A stretch of DNA of 64,000 bases from Oscarella lobularis (lineage: Eukaryota > Porifera > Homoscleromorpha > Homosclerophorida > Oscarellidae), in contig NC_089181.1 of NCBI RefSeq assembly GCF_947507565.1, positions 1,420,536 to 1,484,535 of the forward strand, in the 5' to 3' direction. This document shows, one piece after another, positions 1 through 11,940 of this stretch (within the stretch, counting starts at the first letter, position 1; each line of letters begins with the position of its first letter). The translations under genes were made by a program, and so were the position numbers. A model generated the notes under the pieces. It saw nothing but the letters and a program-made list of their open reading frames with translations, was not told where the DNA came from and searched no databases.

Positions 1-249
1 CACTCCTCGGTATCAGAAAGGCACGACGACGCAAGATGATGAAGAAAGAGTGCCGCTCTTTCTTCTAATTTTTTGGCCTTTTCCACTGATTCACGCTGCT
101 CAGCGTAGTTTTCTTCAGCTCGCGCTTCGATTTTGCTGTCGAGAGCGCGGCAGGCACGTTCGAATAAATGGAAAAGCCGGCAAAAATGCCCAAACTCACA
201 TGTATAGCAGGAATAGCTACCTGTTAAAGAACTCATGAAGTTTAGTCAC

Positions 250-471
250 TCAATGAAGACGTATTTTTACGTGGTCGACTTCAATATCAAACATTGGTAG
301 GGTGATTACATTGTTGTAAAGCTTTGCTCTCTTCATGTTTTCTCCACTTTCCAAGAATGAGTTGTAGTCACGTTTCATTGACTCTAGGGACCGAGCTTCG
401 CTTCTGCCTCTTTTTTCCAGGGGATTTTGTGCTTTGTGCTTTGTACAAAGGCACAAAAGACATGGTCGCAA
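250..471 (-). pseudogene. Transposon-associated protein fragment
   Basis: This 73-residue open frame contains the stretch FLESGENMKRAKLYNNVI followed by LPMFDIEVDHV. The pattern of an F..GGN...AK.FNNVI motif followed by P.F.I....V resembles a region I have seen in uncharacterised transposon-associated proteins of cnidarians and other invertebrates. That is recollection of a pattern, not a database result. No flanking domain is visible on either side, so it is at best a fragment. The first codon may not be a real start. Confidence 0.3.
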
Positions 472-2330
472 GCCTTAAACAACAGATTTAATGACGCTCT
501 TTTGCAACTTTAGTCTTACCACAAGCCCCCGAAATGCCGTAAAGTTTGGACAAAAACTCGTAATTCCCGAAGACGAACAGATCGACACTCTTGTCTCTCT
601 AGAACTACAGTGTCACTTCTTTCTAAACACCACAAAAGTATTGTGACAGCTACTTCCAATTTGACGACAGTATTTGCGAAATCTGATGTTTGTAGTGACC
701 TAAAGCTACTTCCAAATTTGTCTTTGAGTCTGCCGCCTCAAAGCAGCAGATCGGAAAGGTGTTTCAAACTGAATTAACTCGAGGAGCATTCCCGAGTTGC
801 ATTGAGAACTTAAAGGAACCGCCACCATGATCCCCTCCTAGTTTAACCCAAATTTCATTCTCGGGAATGCAGCCGTCGTGCCATGTTAATCTGCCTGAAC
901 TACAAGAAAATGCGTATTAGAGTCGTCGAATAAATATAGCCTAAGTGAACTCACGTATTCAACTTGTCCAAACTAAATAAAATTGTATTCCAAAGGTTGT
1001 CGACGTAGACAAGAGGCGCGGGTTTCAGAATAAGCGATGAAGCTAATTTAAAAGTGAATACAGCCATTTTAGAGATGATATCTTTAGGAACCAGTTCTGA
1101 CATCAATTCCCTATTCCTCCGTTCTCCTGGAATTCTTACGCCCCATTTTGATAGCCATCTAAGTCATAACAATCGGAGAGTCACTTATTACAAACACGGG
1201 CTAGTTTGCTGAATCAGACCAACTTACCGCCTGAGGATTCTTATTCTCGTCCATGGCAAACCAAGATCGGCCTTCAGGACGAGACCCGTTCCTGTTCAAT
1301 GCAGTAGCACTTGTGTCCACTTAGTCGCAAAGGGTTAGAGTTGGGGTAGGGAAGGCTTTCGTGCCACTTTTTGCCGCGCACGCGAAGCTCGATACGGGGG
1401 ATACACTCGCGAATGAGCTTTGTTCGATGCTCGAAAACAAGGAAATCTCTGCATTTCAGACAAAGAATCCGATCTTTCGAGCATCGTAAAGGGTTTTTCT
1501 TACTCCTCGGTCAACCAAAGGACACGCATTACCTCTATTTCGGCCTCTCCGTCGACGCTTCCATTCCTTTTTCTTACGGCAATCAATGACGACATCGAAT
1601 TCCCGCCAATCAAATGGATAACAGCTATACGGTGTGAATATACATATGGATAAACCAGCGAAAAGTCGCCCACGGTGGGTGCTATCAAAATGACTTTTTT
1701 GACATCGGCACCTTCCTGGGCGTCGTTTGCGACGACATTCCATCCGCTCAATTTCGACTACGCTCCATCGCCCTTTCTCACACCCCATGCATTCTATGCA
1801 CGACTTCCGCGCAACGTATCTGACGTGGACGTTTGTTTGCCCCGGCGCGACACCGTCGATGATAGAAACTATCGAAGAAACATTTAATCTTACGCTCTCG
1901 CAGGTGTCGCCGCGGCGCCTCGTTTTTGATCCGGCGAGAAATCGTGAAGGCGTGGCTTCACCTGCAGCGAGACGCGCCAAGGGGAAATGAGCTCGGCATA
2001 AATCGGCGTTTGCGATACGCCGATGTTCCACCGGATCCCCGCAACCGCCGATCGTTTATGTGCGATTGCACAAAACTTTATACTGAGAATTGCATGCAAT
2101 GCATTAATGCATTAGAGATGAAGATCTTTAGCAATGCCACAATAAAGGAGTGATAAGCAGGCAGGTAGGTTTTGCGGCGGCCTGGCTCCAACGAAATATG
2201 CTTAGATCTTAGATCGATCGCAGCGTATATGACTTGCCCCCAGGTGCCGCAACAGATTTAGTTAAACGCGGAAGAAACGCGCTATGGTTTAGCTGCGGCT
2301 TCAATGCCACCAAAGGTGTCGAAATCTTTG
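472..2330. other. No recognisable gene
   Basis: AT-rich sequence to about 1370, then a GC-richer block to 2150 with overlapping open frames on both strands (for example 1456-2031 minus, 191 codons, and 1675-1990 plus). None shows a domain I recognise. The mutual overlap suggests one frame at most is meaningful. It may be part of the mobile-element debris that continues to the right. Confidence 0.5.
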
Positions 2331-2334
2331 GTTG

Positions 2335-3793
2335 ATCGCACCGTGCGCATATGGGCAATATCTTAGAAAGGGCTCTGGGGATAGCTTTACGCGCGCGCCG
2401 CGCGCTCTTGTAGGAGAGGCACATAATCCGTCAACAAGGACCGCGCAACGACCTCTTCGCTTAGACGACCATCGCGACGAAATACGATCGAAGGACGACG
2501 GCGTCCTCTTGTGGGCGCAAAGACGGGGGCTTTTGGCGGCGGGAGGAACGCGTCGGTGTCCATTGTGCCATCGACCGATGAAGCGCGTTTTTCGCCCTGG
2601 AACAGGCCAAAGAAGAGACGAAGGCCTCTATCTGTGGCGCTGTTCCAGATGCCACAAGGGGTGCGAATCGAGACGTGGTTCGATAACGCCAATTTGTCGC
2701 TGCTAAAATTTTGCACCTCACTTGGCTCTTTGTTCGACAGCGCCCGCAAACCCACGCCATGCTAGACGCTGGACACCTCTCGCGCTCGACAATCGTCGAT
2801 TCCCGCTCGGAGAAGATCGGGAGCCCGGGAAAGATCGTCGAAATTGATGAAAGTAAATTCGGCCAACTAAAATACAATCGTGGGCATTGGGTAAAAATAT
2901 ATTGCGTTTTTTTCACGGCATTCATTCATCCGCAATATGTTTTAGGTCAAAGGAGAATGGGTCTTTAGAGGCATCGAAAGAGGCAGTCGTAAATGCTTCT
3001 TCGAAGTCGTCGATAACAGGTCGCGGAAACACTCCTCCCAATCATCAAGGAACAACCATTATAAGCGACCTGTGGAGGCGTGCGACTGCCTCGACCATCA
3101 AGTACAAAAGCAGCAATTTCAATACAAGCAATTTTAATCGCTTTCCTTTAGGGATACCAACATTTGACGGTCAATCGTTCGATTACCTTCAAAGACCCAC
3201 TCTCCGGTGACCACACCAACACCATCGAAAGCACGTGGAATGCCGTGAAAAGATCCATCCCAAGAGCTGCGCCAACACATGACCACTTCCAGTCTTATCT
3301 TGAAGTGTTTATGTGGAGGCGAATGTTTTGCGAAGGGAGCGACGACGATCCCTTCAATATATTCATTCGCCAAGTGGCCCAGCTCTATCCACCAACCATC
3401 GCGGAAGTACCACCAATCCGGGGTTACCTCCCTCCGGCTGTCGCTCCGCCTCCCGTTGCACCGGCCGCTCCTCCGGTTCTTGCTTCGACGACGACGACTA
3501 CGACGACGACGACGACGACGACGACTACAACGACTACGACGACGACGACTGCCTCAGTGACTTCGATCGTTCCCTTGATCTTAACCGGTTTCGTAGTTCC
3601 GGCTCCGTATCGTGCGCCGATCGTCGTTGCGCCGACCGTTGTTACGCCTACGGTGCTCTTTGCTCCACCAGTGGCGGCTACGTCCGTCCGTAGCTTTTTC
3701 GGCGGCTTTTTTGCCTTTACGCCGGGTGCGTCAAGCATTTCTGTTGCTGCTCATGCCGCAGCTATGGCGCCGCAACCGCCGCGACCCAAGTAG
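2335..3793 (+). pseudogene. Merlin (ISXO2-like) transposase pseudogene, copy A
   Basis: The reading frame is broken but the family is clear. The N-terminal part has a zinc-ribbon-like pattern (CPLCHRPM, then WRCSRCHKGC, about 2550-2660). The DDE core then appears as KIVEIDESKFGQLKYNRGHW (about 2835-2890), IERGSRKCFFEVV after an apparent intron ending near 2945, GTTIISDLW (about 3050), and HTNTIESTWNAVKRS (about 3210-3255) leading to FMWRRMF. These are the D, D and E blocks of the IS1016/ISXO2-like family. At least three frame changes separate the blocks, so no intact protein can be made. Downstream the last frame runs on into a Pro/Ala/Thr-rich low-complexity tail ending at 3793, unusual for the family. 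It is a different lineage from the Merlin pair at 20-23 kb. Confidence 0.8.
3486..3548. repeat. (ACG/ACT)n trinucleotide repeat
   Basis: A run of about 20 ACG/ACT triplets. In the frame of the Merlin copy A 3' end it encodes uninterrupted threonine; on the other strand it would encode polyvaline. Confidence 0.9.
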
Positions 3794-5100
3794 TCGAAGG
3801 AGGTCGGCCGATTTTCGTTCCTCCGCGCGCCCCCGTTGCTCCCGATCAAAAGTGATTTTCGTTTTTCCGTCCGGAACCGTCGTACCCGTCGCTGATTCGT
3901 ACCGTCACGGTATACCGTATAACATTTGAAATATTAGTTGATTTGCGATTGTCACCGACTGGGCGATTCGCCAAATAAAGTTCGATTAAGCGAAAATCCT
4001 AATATTGTCACGCTTTCAGACAAATTCTGCGAAAAACAGACAAAATTGAATGAATTATGAATTCGAGAAAGAATACATAGGACTTCTGTACGCTCACCTT
4101 CAACCGGTCAGCGCGTCCGAGTGCGCACTTTAGATACAGACGTCTCGAGTTCAAGACCCGCAGAAGACAGAAAGAAAAAGACTTCTCATAAAGTAAGATG
4201 AACGCGTAGATAGATACATAGAGGGTAATAGTAGATAGAAGAAAAAAGAAACTATCGTGAAAAAATTTAAAATTAATAATAAAAAATTTATTTAACCCCC
4301 AAGTCAAACACCAGGATACTCTTTACGTCCCTAAATAATAAATATTTTCCTGATATAATCCTAATTTAAGTAATCCTAATTAATATAATTAATCACTCAC
4401 GCGACTCTTCGGTTCATTCTAAACTTCGTCTCAAAAATTCTTTTAATAAATGTTTGAAGTCAATTTTCCCTTATTACTTGTCAGTTGCCACTTGTCACTT
4501 GTTCCAAATCACCATAGGTAACGGAGGTACGAAATTTATATTAGCTTGATGGGACTTGGACTCTGTCATTTCTTAGCGAATTAAATTCGGGTGGACCACC
4601 GCAATATAGTAGTTGTCCGAGGAGGCTTGGCAGCGGAGAAAATCGATTGGTTTTGTAAGCTGTCCACAAAGTGAGTTTGATGCACGTCCTTTATAGGATA
4701 TTACATTTTGTATTTTAATGAATCACCTAGCTAGCAATGCTAAAGAATTGCTGCTGACTTTGTGTTCGAATGACATTTACGTCTGCACAAGTTGCGTTCA
4801 TGGAAATAGTTAACAACAACAAAAGATAAATGCATTACATTGCTTGGACAAGAGCTCTAAGGGTGCCTTAAAAAATTCTCTTACCTTTTAGCGTCTCTGT
4901 CCTGCAAAATCACTGCCAAAATGCAATCAAATATATGGAACTTCACAGTGATAAGATTACCGTCGTACCTTTCGAGGCCGCTATAAAAATCATTTCACAA
5001 TAAAAGCAAAAACAGATCTAATCATTGCCTCCCCATACCACGATGTAACAGGCATTTTTCGCGGACTGAAAGAAAAAATGCTTCAAATCTGTTTATTTAA
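3794..5100. other. No gene seen
   Basis: AT-rich non-coding sequence with short unrelated open frames only. I see no conserved domain, long repeat or RNA gene here. Confidence 0.5.
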
Positions 5101-5114
5101 CTAGTATCTACACA

Positions 5115-5545
5115 GATTTTTTCTACATCGTTGTCGTCGTCATTTCCGTCGCTGTCTCCCTCATCTTCGCTACTCGAGACGTCTATACGTAATTTATAAG
5201 TAAGTTGTTCACTCAGGATTCTTTGTCAATATACCACCTTCGCTGTCGTCGTTGCCGTCAATGTCGCCCTCATTTTCACTATTTGAGCTGACTACCACCT
5301 TCGTTGTCGTCGTCATTGCCGTCGCCGTCCCCATGAACTTTGCTATTCGAGACGCTTATACGTTAAGTATAGCAATTAAGCCGTCGTTCATTAATAGCCG
5401 AATTCTCTTTCTGCACGGCAAAACCGTTTCATCACTCTCATCACTCTCATCTGGATCAGTTAAAGACGGATCGGAGAAATCCGCGACGTCGTCATTTTCA
5501 TTTGCCTCCTTCCCCTTCTCCTTCTCAGCGCCTTCTTAAACGTCC
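5115..5545 (-). other. Triplicated acidic-peptide coding stretch
   Basis: Three similar segments (about 5125-5175, 5230-5290, 5292-5355) read on the minus strand as acidic Ser/Glu/Asp peptides of the type SEDEGDSDGNDDDND. Each is separated by AT-richer sequence that could be small introns. Further upstream on the same strand (5400-5540) the reading is again acidic, with DPDESDESDET preceded by ANENDDVADFSDPSLT. This looks like part of a nuclear acidic-tail protein or a transposon gene whose exon was triplicated. I cannot name a family or fix start and stop. Confidence 0.35.
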
Positions 5546-5612
5546 GCGTCCCAATTTGTCCTCCCGCATCGCGTAACCTAAATTCTAAGCAATCTTTCTT
5601 TGACTCAGTTGA

Positions 5613-5864
5613 ATGGGGCCGTTGGCCTGTCCGGAGACGTGCGGCCTGGCCCTGAGAGCGCGACAACGCAACTGCGTCAATCCCGAGACGAACGCAACCG
5701 TTTTCCGAGCGCTGTCGGAGATCGAATCGATGAAAAAAGAGGAAGAAATTAAAAGGAAGAGGTTAGATGCGACTTTGGAAAAATCAGTCGTCGAGAGCGA
5801 GAAGGAAACAAAGCAACGGCACGCCGACTTTGCCGTTAACGCAGCACACGGATGGCGGCTCTAA
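5613..5864 (+). other. ORF with weak thrombospondin type-1 resemblance
   Basis: The frame starts GPLACPETCGLALRARQRNC, which recalls the core of a thrombospondin type-1 repeat (CS.TCG.....R.R.C), then becomes charged and coiled-coil-like (EIESMKKEEEIKRKR). Only one half-motif is present and no neighbouring TSR domain is visible. Chance similarity is quite possible. Confidence 0.15.
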
Positions 5865-6846
5865 TGGCCATTTTTTAGCTCTACAATTCACGCACTCGAC
5901 AGACATCGAACCGATGGCGGCTCCTGCAAAGCTACCTTCAGGGTTGCATTGGAAAGCGGCAAAATTTGGTAGCGGTATCGAAGGTTGATGTTCGATTGCG
6001 GCGTGTTGGCGTCGTCGTTTGTTCTTTGGGCACCTTCGTCAGGTCTGGGCAGAGGTGGATTGAGCGGACGCTCAGAATTCTTGGTCGGGTGTGAACTGTC
6101 TCAGCGATTGATCTGTTAGCGGTTGCGCGGTGATATTTTCCGCTGTCGAAGAGCGGAGCTGAATGAGAGGAGAAGGAAAAGACGCCACGTTCGCTGCGTT
6201 TGGCGTCGCATCATTGAAAGCTGAGGTAAACGGCAGCAAAGAAGGAGGCTGCAAAGACAAAGTGGAATGATACAAACTTTATCATGTTTTCGAAATGAGG
6301 GAAAGGGGCGTACGAATATAAACGAACAGTTTCAATTAATTCTAACAAGTTGTTGAGGAGGTAGAATAGGATATTCTCAACTCTTACTTGTTTAAGTTTC
6401 GTCTACTGGACATCACAACATACGTCCACGAAGCGCCGATTATCTTCTAGAATAAAAGGCCTTCAGAGTGCTTTCTTCCCAATTCGAAATAGAACGGCGG
6501 CCGAGCGAAGGCGAAAAGCAGCTTTCGATCGCCGCCACGATCTCGCTACTCAGAGAGGCGGCGTTTTCGGTAAAAGGAGCGGAAAGAAATAATTCGGCGC
6601 ATCGCTTCATTGTTTCTTATATCACGCAGTTGCGGGTAAGAACTTTTTCGCTCAATACGCCCTTTACAGCGACACGAACATCCTCCATACGAAACGGCTT
6701 CAATCCTCTGACCAGGAAGTCACGTGATAAAGGAGAGTTTCACATCCCTCTCCTTCTCTATCTCTAGTCATGTTAAGCGTGCGCTATTTCAAGTTCGCGC
6801 GTGCTCTTCCCGCGTGCTGTTGGAAGCGACGCTTCCTGTTTCTTTA
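5865..6846. other. No gene seen
   Basis: Mixed-composition sequence. An open frame at 6468-6767 (plus, 99 codons) has no domain I recognise. Confidence 0.4.
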
Positions 6847-6848
6847 GC

Positions 6849-7004
6849 ATGTTTCCTTGCATAAAGTGCGAAAAAACGTACAGCAGTCAGAACGCTCTCA
6901 ATCGCCATCGCAGGATATCTCATGAGGAAGCCGCGTTTTGCAGCGGTCGATTTTGCTGCCCATTAGGATGTTCAATGCTGTTATTTCGTACGGCTACTCA
7001 TTAA
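6849..7004 (+). pseudogene. C2H2 zinc-finger fragment
   Basis: After an ATG at 6849 the frame reads FPCIKCEKTYSSQNALNRHR followed by RISH, a textbook C2H2 finger (C-X2-C-X12-H-X4-H). It ends 26 residues later in a Cys-rich tail. A single finger at the N-terminus of a short frame is typical of the leading part of a transposon-encoded protein. No partner exon was identified, so I treat it as a fragment. Confidence 0.55.
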
Positions 7005-7050
7005 GTTGCTCACACTAAAGCAAACCATGGTCATAATCTAGGTACCTTTC

Positions 7051-7362
7051 CTACAAAAACCGTTTTTTTGAAATTTTTAATTCATTAGGGGAGACGGTAG
7101 TACATTTTAAGTTCTTTATTACGCGAGGAACATCGGCAAAAAAATGCAATTTTTTGTTTTCGTCGTAAGTATGAACTATTTTAGTAATGTTGAAGTGTCT
7201 ATTAGTGGCTAGTCCAAAACTAGTCCACATTGCTCTGTTGGAACTTCCTATATCGCTCGCGACAGCACAAATGTGAAACCCAATATACTTGCAGCTACAG
7301 TGCATCCCACGTTCAAACGCTAAACAGACGAGTTTAAGGAAGGGCCCCCTTTTGAGAAACAC
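7051..7362 (-). pseudogene. P-element/THAP9-like transposase fragment
   Basis: The translation contains AVASDIGSSNRAMWTSFGL followed some 35 residues later by LHFFADVPRVIKNLK. These match the second aspartate block (SD.G..NR..W) and the following (A/C)D.PH..KN block of P-element-type transposases. The N- and C-terminal parts are missing and the frame ends shortly after. It belongs to a different subfamily from the split P element at 33-38 kb, where the same blocks read ITSDGAASNRKFY and FVCDAPHLIK. Confidence 0.65.
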
Positions 7363-7586
7363 AGGTCAAGCATCCGGGTTTTGGACGAGTGTTTTGGCTT
7401 TCTCGCGCATCGCTTGAATGGATTGTTTTCCTCCTTCGTCTGCAACACCTCTACAACCAGCGTTTTTAAACACCAACACGTCTTCTTCTACTCCTTGCTC
7501 GTCGATAAAGGCAATCGGACGGGCACGACAGTCGGATCATTTCAAAGCGCAAGTCAACGTGGCCTGTGAATTCGCACGTAAAAGAT

Positions 7587-8175
7587 GCCAAGACGTCGAC
7601 AACAAGAAGAAGAAGAAGAGCCGCCTCGCGCTCAGCGCAACGATCTCGTCAGAGGCTCGTATACGGCGCAGCTCGACAAATTCTACGACGACGGAGATAA
7701 CTTTGAGAAATGATGTTCCAACGCCGTGGGCGATTTCGAGCAATAGAACCGACGTGCTAGACTACGCCAAGCCGTCACTTATCTAAGAGGACGGGCGCAA
7801 GAAGAATATCGTGCGTTGATCGCGGATCTGAACGACGAGGTCGAATAGACGATCTCAGGGAATTCATGCAGAGGACTTTTGGACCGCAAAACCCGCTGCA
7901 GTATTACACCCGCCCCCTTGTTGCCAATTTTTCCGAGCGACGAAATTAGCCGATTTACGTAGTATTCCAACAATCGACGGCCGAAATAGTTGTCGGCGTC
8001 TGCTTCTCGGGCCGAGTGGTAGGCTCCAACGCATTTGCGAAACGACGCGAGATCGCGCGTCATTGCGTCGATCCACGCGCTGTTTTTTTGCCATTCGAGC
8101 GTCAAGGCTGGAAGACGACGCCTGGCTTCAGCTGGATGAACACCAGAGACAACACGAAGACATCGAGAAAACTTT
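7587..8175 (+). pseudogene. Degenerate retrotransposon gag-like sequence
   Basis: Starting at an ATG, the plus strand reads a basic/acidic leader and LDKFYDDGDNF, a stop, then in another frame RQAVTYLRGRAQEEYRALIA, and later LREFMQRTFGPQNPLQYYTR. These fragments resemble gag-type capsid regions of Ty3/Gypsy elements. The frames do not join. The tail (about 7930-8105) is also open on the minus strand, so part of it may be inverted. There is no adjacent protease or reverse transcriptase. Confidence 0.35.
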
Positions 8176-8737
8176 GAAGACGTAGTTCAAAAGCATTTTA
8201 TTTCTTATAAAAAACAGGAGGCGGGGTACCCTAGTACACCACCTTAGGAAAGACGTCTGCCAAACAAAAAGTTGACAATTCTACACCGATTTGACGCCGA
8301 CAGCCAAAAATTTGAGACCGACCGGTTTCGAGAAACTAGGGAACGTTCGAAATCGCCCCAAATCGCAACTTTGTGAATTAAATCGACTGTGTAAGCTTCT
8401 GTGTACGTGTCAAACGCGCTAGATTCGTTTATAGGGCCTAGTTTCGCTTTTCGCGCCTCAGCTGACGAATTTGCTACTTGATCTCACAATGATTCGCTAC
8501 TTCATTCTGTGTCCCGCGCAGTGTGTCTGTATTTCGATCGATCGCTCTGTCAGAGTGCGCATTGGGCCAGAAAAGACATTACTCCGCTGGCGTAACGGAG
8601 AGGAATCCAGCATAGACTTAGAAAAACGCGCCGAAAGCTTATAAATTCTCCTAGCAACTAACAAATGCGCAATGGTTTGTCCCTCCTGCTTGTCTAGCCC
8701 CGGATACCCAGACACTTCTTAGTTCTATATGTGAGTC
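8176..8737. other. No gene seen
   Basis: No conserved coding or RNA signal recognised; short overlapping frames only. Confidence 0.4.
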
Positions 8738-9625
8738 CTATTTATCATCGTCGTTATTGACTTCTTGATCTTCTTCTTCTTGAGCTTCGTCTTGATCAGA
8801 GTTGTAAGTCTCTTCTATTTCTTCATCGATTTCCTTCATTATCTCATCGAACTCCTTGTTTAATCTCTCTTCTTTCAGCAGATGAATTCCTTCTGGGCAC
8901 GGGTCCCCCTCTTTGAAAGCATGTATCATACCGTCTTCCGACCCATCGACACTTACTCCAATGCCACAGGATTTGAATGACTTTTTAATCACCTCTGATG
9001 ATATGACTTTTCAAGCGTCCACCTCCCAATCAAGATATACCATAGGGGGTGGTGGAGCTGGATTTCCGTTTCGTGTGACTGGTAGGTCACCGGACGATAG
9101 CCATTCATCATGCAGGCTCTGGATTCTGTCTTTGAAAGGCTTGTTCCAGCTCACATTAGCTGGCTGCACAAATTTTGTGCAGCCTCCTGGAATGACGGCC
9201 GTGTCGATCTTTAGATTCCTGAGAACTCGTTTCGTGTCTTTGCCGAGGTGACAACGAAATGAGTCCCAAACAAGTAGGCGTTTTTGGAACATTTCATGGC
9301 CGATTATTTTCAGAAGGTAATCTTTTGTCGTGGCATCGTTCATCCAGCTTTTTCCAGCCCAGTTGATTACCACTCTCCCTTCGTACTTCCGAACAACTTC
9401 TGCAATCGGTCGTTTACGATTGAGAAGAACGTACGGTAGGCATTTGCTGCCATTTTCCTTAGCCGTGAGCATGACAGTGACTTTCAGTCGTGTGTATCCC
9501 AAGCTTTTAACTGGAACATCACGTGATCCGCGTGGAGCTAGTGTGGTGCGCCGCGGTGGATCTATCCAAACTACTGTTTCGTCGCAGCCATAGTTGAGAG
9601 AGCTGGGATCAAGAAAGAGATTCTC
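8738..9625 (-). pseudogene. pogo/jerky-like DDE transposase, C-terminal half
   Basis: On the minus strand the frame starts mid-gene (NYGCDETVVWID, first catalytic Asp), continues LGYTRLKVTVMLTAKENGSK and LLVWDSFRCHLGKDTKRVL (second Asp), and reaches TKFVQPANVSWNKPFKDRI. In this family the last block is normally QP.DVS, so the third acidic residue is replaced by Asn. A single in-frame TGA follows DWEVDA (near 9010). The same frame then continues to 8738 with a family-typical helical segment and a strongly acidic tail (EEIEETYNSDQDEAQEEE). The N-terminal helix-turn-helix region is absent to the right of 9625. The element is therefore dead on two counts. Confidence 0.8.
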
Positions 9626-9641
9626 TACTCTTAAAGCTTAG

Positions 9642-9689
9642 GAACAAGATGCAAACATACGTCGCGAACAAGATGCAAACATACGTCGC
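9642..9689. repeat. 24-bp tandem duplication
   Basis: Two perfect copies of a 24-base unit beginning GAACAAGATGCAAACATACG, directly upstream of the pogo-like pseudogene. Confidence 0.95.
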
Positions 9690-10650
9690 GAATGTCGAAG
9701 ACGGTTTTATCGAAGCGGGAACGTCGATCTTGATCGACGTTCCTGCTTCGCGTGCGTAAGGACACGTTTTCACTAATTAGTCCTCAGGAACATTTTGGGC
9801 GGAGCCGTACCAGACCTTTCGCTGGGGACCGTTATACGGGACACAGAGAAAGGTCTGGGTACGCGTAGGCCACAAAGAAGACAATTGTTCTACGTGGAAA
9901 GTCGTAAGAGTTAGAAAGGTAGACGCACAAGTAGTCCACCAGGGACTATATAGGAGAATGTTTTAGTCTTATCCTGTGTGTGTGCATGTGACTGTGATGA
10001 CTATACTGACAACAGAGAAACGGAAAGAAACATAGCACAAAAAAACAAACAAACGCGACTATGCATAGAAAATAATAGATAGATAGATCGTTTCAGCACA
10101 TCAAAACGGTCTGACATTCAACATTTTTTCATGTAAAACGAAAAAAACAGGCGAAACTCCTTACCCATAGCCGCCCTTACTGGCGCTGAATAAAGGAAGA
10201 GGTGTTTATTTTTATTCCTTGTTCTGCATAGAATTTGTCACAAGCGATGAACACACGCTTCTGTGTTTCTGGAGGTGGACGGTCGAAACTAAATGTAAAA
10301 AATTGCGTACACAATTGAACATCAATCTCGACTGAGTTGTACCAGTATTCGGCTAAATGTGTTAATGCCGAACGATTAGACGCGGTTATTTTGATTTTCT
10401 TCAAATGTGATAATATCACTGCCAAATACAAATTTAAAAATCGTCTATGACAATTTAAAAATCGTCAAAAACGAATTACAAGGACATACGTGATGCAGCT
10501 TGTTCCTTAAACTCTTCTTTAGAGAAATAAAAGTCAATTTTTAGATAAGTATCTAGATTTAATCCAGCTTAAATAAAGGTGCTTAAATAAAGGTGCTAAA
10601 ACTTACTCTTTGCGTCTAGGTTGTCCTCGAGTGCAATTGCTGGTGAAAAA
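9690..10650. other. No recognisable gene
   Basis: Contains an open frame on the minus strand (10177-10431, 84 codons) with no domain I can name. A short imperfect inverted repeat around 9818-9858 has arms CCAGACCTTTC and GAAAGGTCTGG. Nothing else is supported. Confidence 0.4.
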
Positions 10651-10905
10651 AACGATTAAAACAATTTAATTAACATTAAATTGGATTTTACCCTGCGCTT
10701 TGTGCGGTGATGGTGTCGATGGTGTCGATGGTGGTGATAGTGGCGCTAGCGGAAAACGATTAAAACAATTCACGCAGTTTTCATTAACATTAAATTGGAT
10801 TTTACCCTGCGCTTCGTGCGGTGATGGTGTCGATGGTGGCGATGATGGAGATGGTGGCGCTAGCGGAAAACGATTAAAACAATTCACGCAGTTTTCATTA
10901 CATTA
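10651..10905. repeat. Tandem repeat of about 104-114 bp, two copies plus partial
   Basis: The motif AACGATTAAAACAATT recurs at 10651, 10755 and 10869. Each full unit contains a shared TTAAATTGGATTTTACCCTG segment and a variable GGTGAT/GGTGTC triplet tract. The tract differs in length between units, which explains the 10-base difference in period. Confidence 0.9.
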
Positions 10906-11940
10906 ATTTGATTAAAAAATCCGGAAACACGTGTCGACTTCTTTCTGACGCATACTCTTAATCCGTTAAGAGATCTTTAAAAAGTTTTATCGCTGCAACG
11001 ATATATACAGCTTTATCGACTCTTTCAAATTAAATAATTTCGAAAAATCTTTGGAACACTTATTCGCTTATTTTTGACGTAGATTCCAAATCTGCAATCA
11101 GATTTTAGATACACCTTACAGGTAAAAAGTTACAAAAGTGTTAATGCCTTCTTTTCCATGATTCTGACGTCAAAAGTACTAAAACACTTTGCAATATTAT
11201 TCTCTCTACAACACAACCTTTATCGTCATTCTACACTTAAACAAACCCAAATTAATTGCTTCTTTGCCCCTGTGTAGTTGTTCTCAAAAGAGACGCGTGT
11301 TCACTTGCGGAATTACAATAGCGTATGTTAATTTCACTTATCGGACCATTTCACTTGTCGGTCCCCCTAATATCTTTGGGGGTCGGATAACCGAGGATCT
11401 ACTCTACTACGTTACGCTACGTTACGCTACGTTACGCTAACTACGCCCAGATCTAATAAAGAGAGGGATTGAAAACTCGCCGTAATCAGGTGATTTTTTC
11501 AGTTATAGGTCTGCTGCGTTCGTCCCGGATAATTATACTATATGGATGTACAAAGTCGAACAAAGTTACTTCCTTCCCGTTTGATCGCTGCTCTAATTTC
11601 CAATTTCTAGCAAGTAGTAAATCATCTGCACATGAACTGATGTTGCTGCTGTTGCTGATATTTTGCTAGATAAGTTTCGTTCAATGTCAAACTAGCGAGG
11701 CTGTGTAAAACGCGGAACGGAACGGAACGGAACGGAACGGAATTCCATCCCGGATAAATAGTTCCCGGATGTTTTTCCCGGATTATCAGAAGACAACGCA
11801 ACGCTAAAAAACACAAACACAAAACAAACAAAACACAAAACCACAAACAATCAAACTCAACAATCAACAACACAGGCTGTCAAATTACAATCCAAATTCA
11901 CAATAAAGATGGCGCCTGTGAACAGCTGTCAATTGCTCTC
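10906..11940. other. Low-complexity sequence, no gene
   Basis: Includes short tandem tracts of CTACGTTACG type (about 11402-11440) and (GGAAC)n (about 11713-11740). No coding frame with a recognisable domain. Confidence 0.6.

Noticed and set aside
1456-2031. 191-codon minus ORF in a GC-rich block
   Set aside because: No domain, overlaps ORFs on the other strand, composition explains the lack of stops; not called as a gene.
3424-3738. Polyvaline minus-strand ORF
   Set aside because: Antisense of the ACG/ACT triplet repeat.
10651-10905. CRISPR-like array
   Set aside because: The repeats are contiguous tandem units of 104-114 bases with no unique spacers, in a eukaryotic genome.
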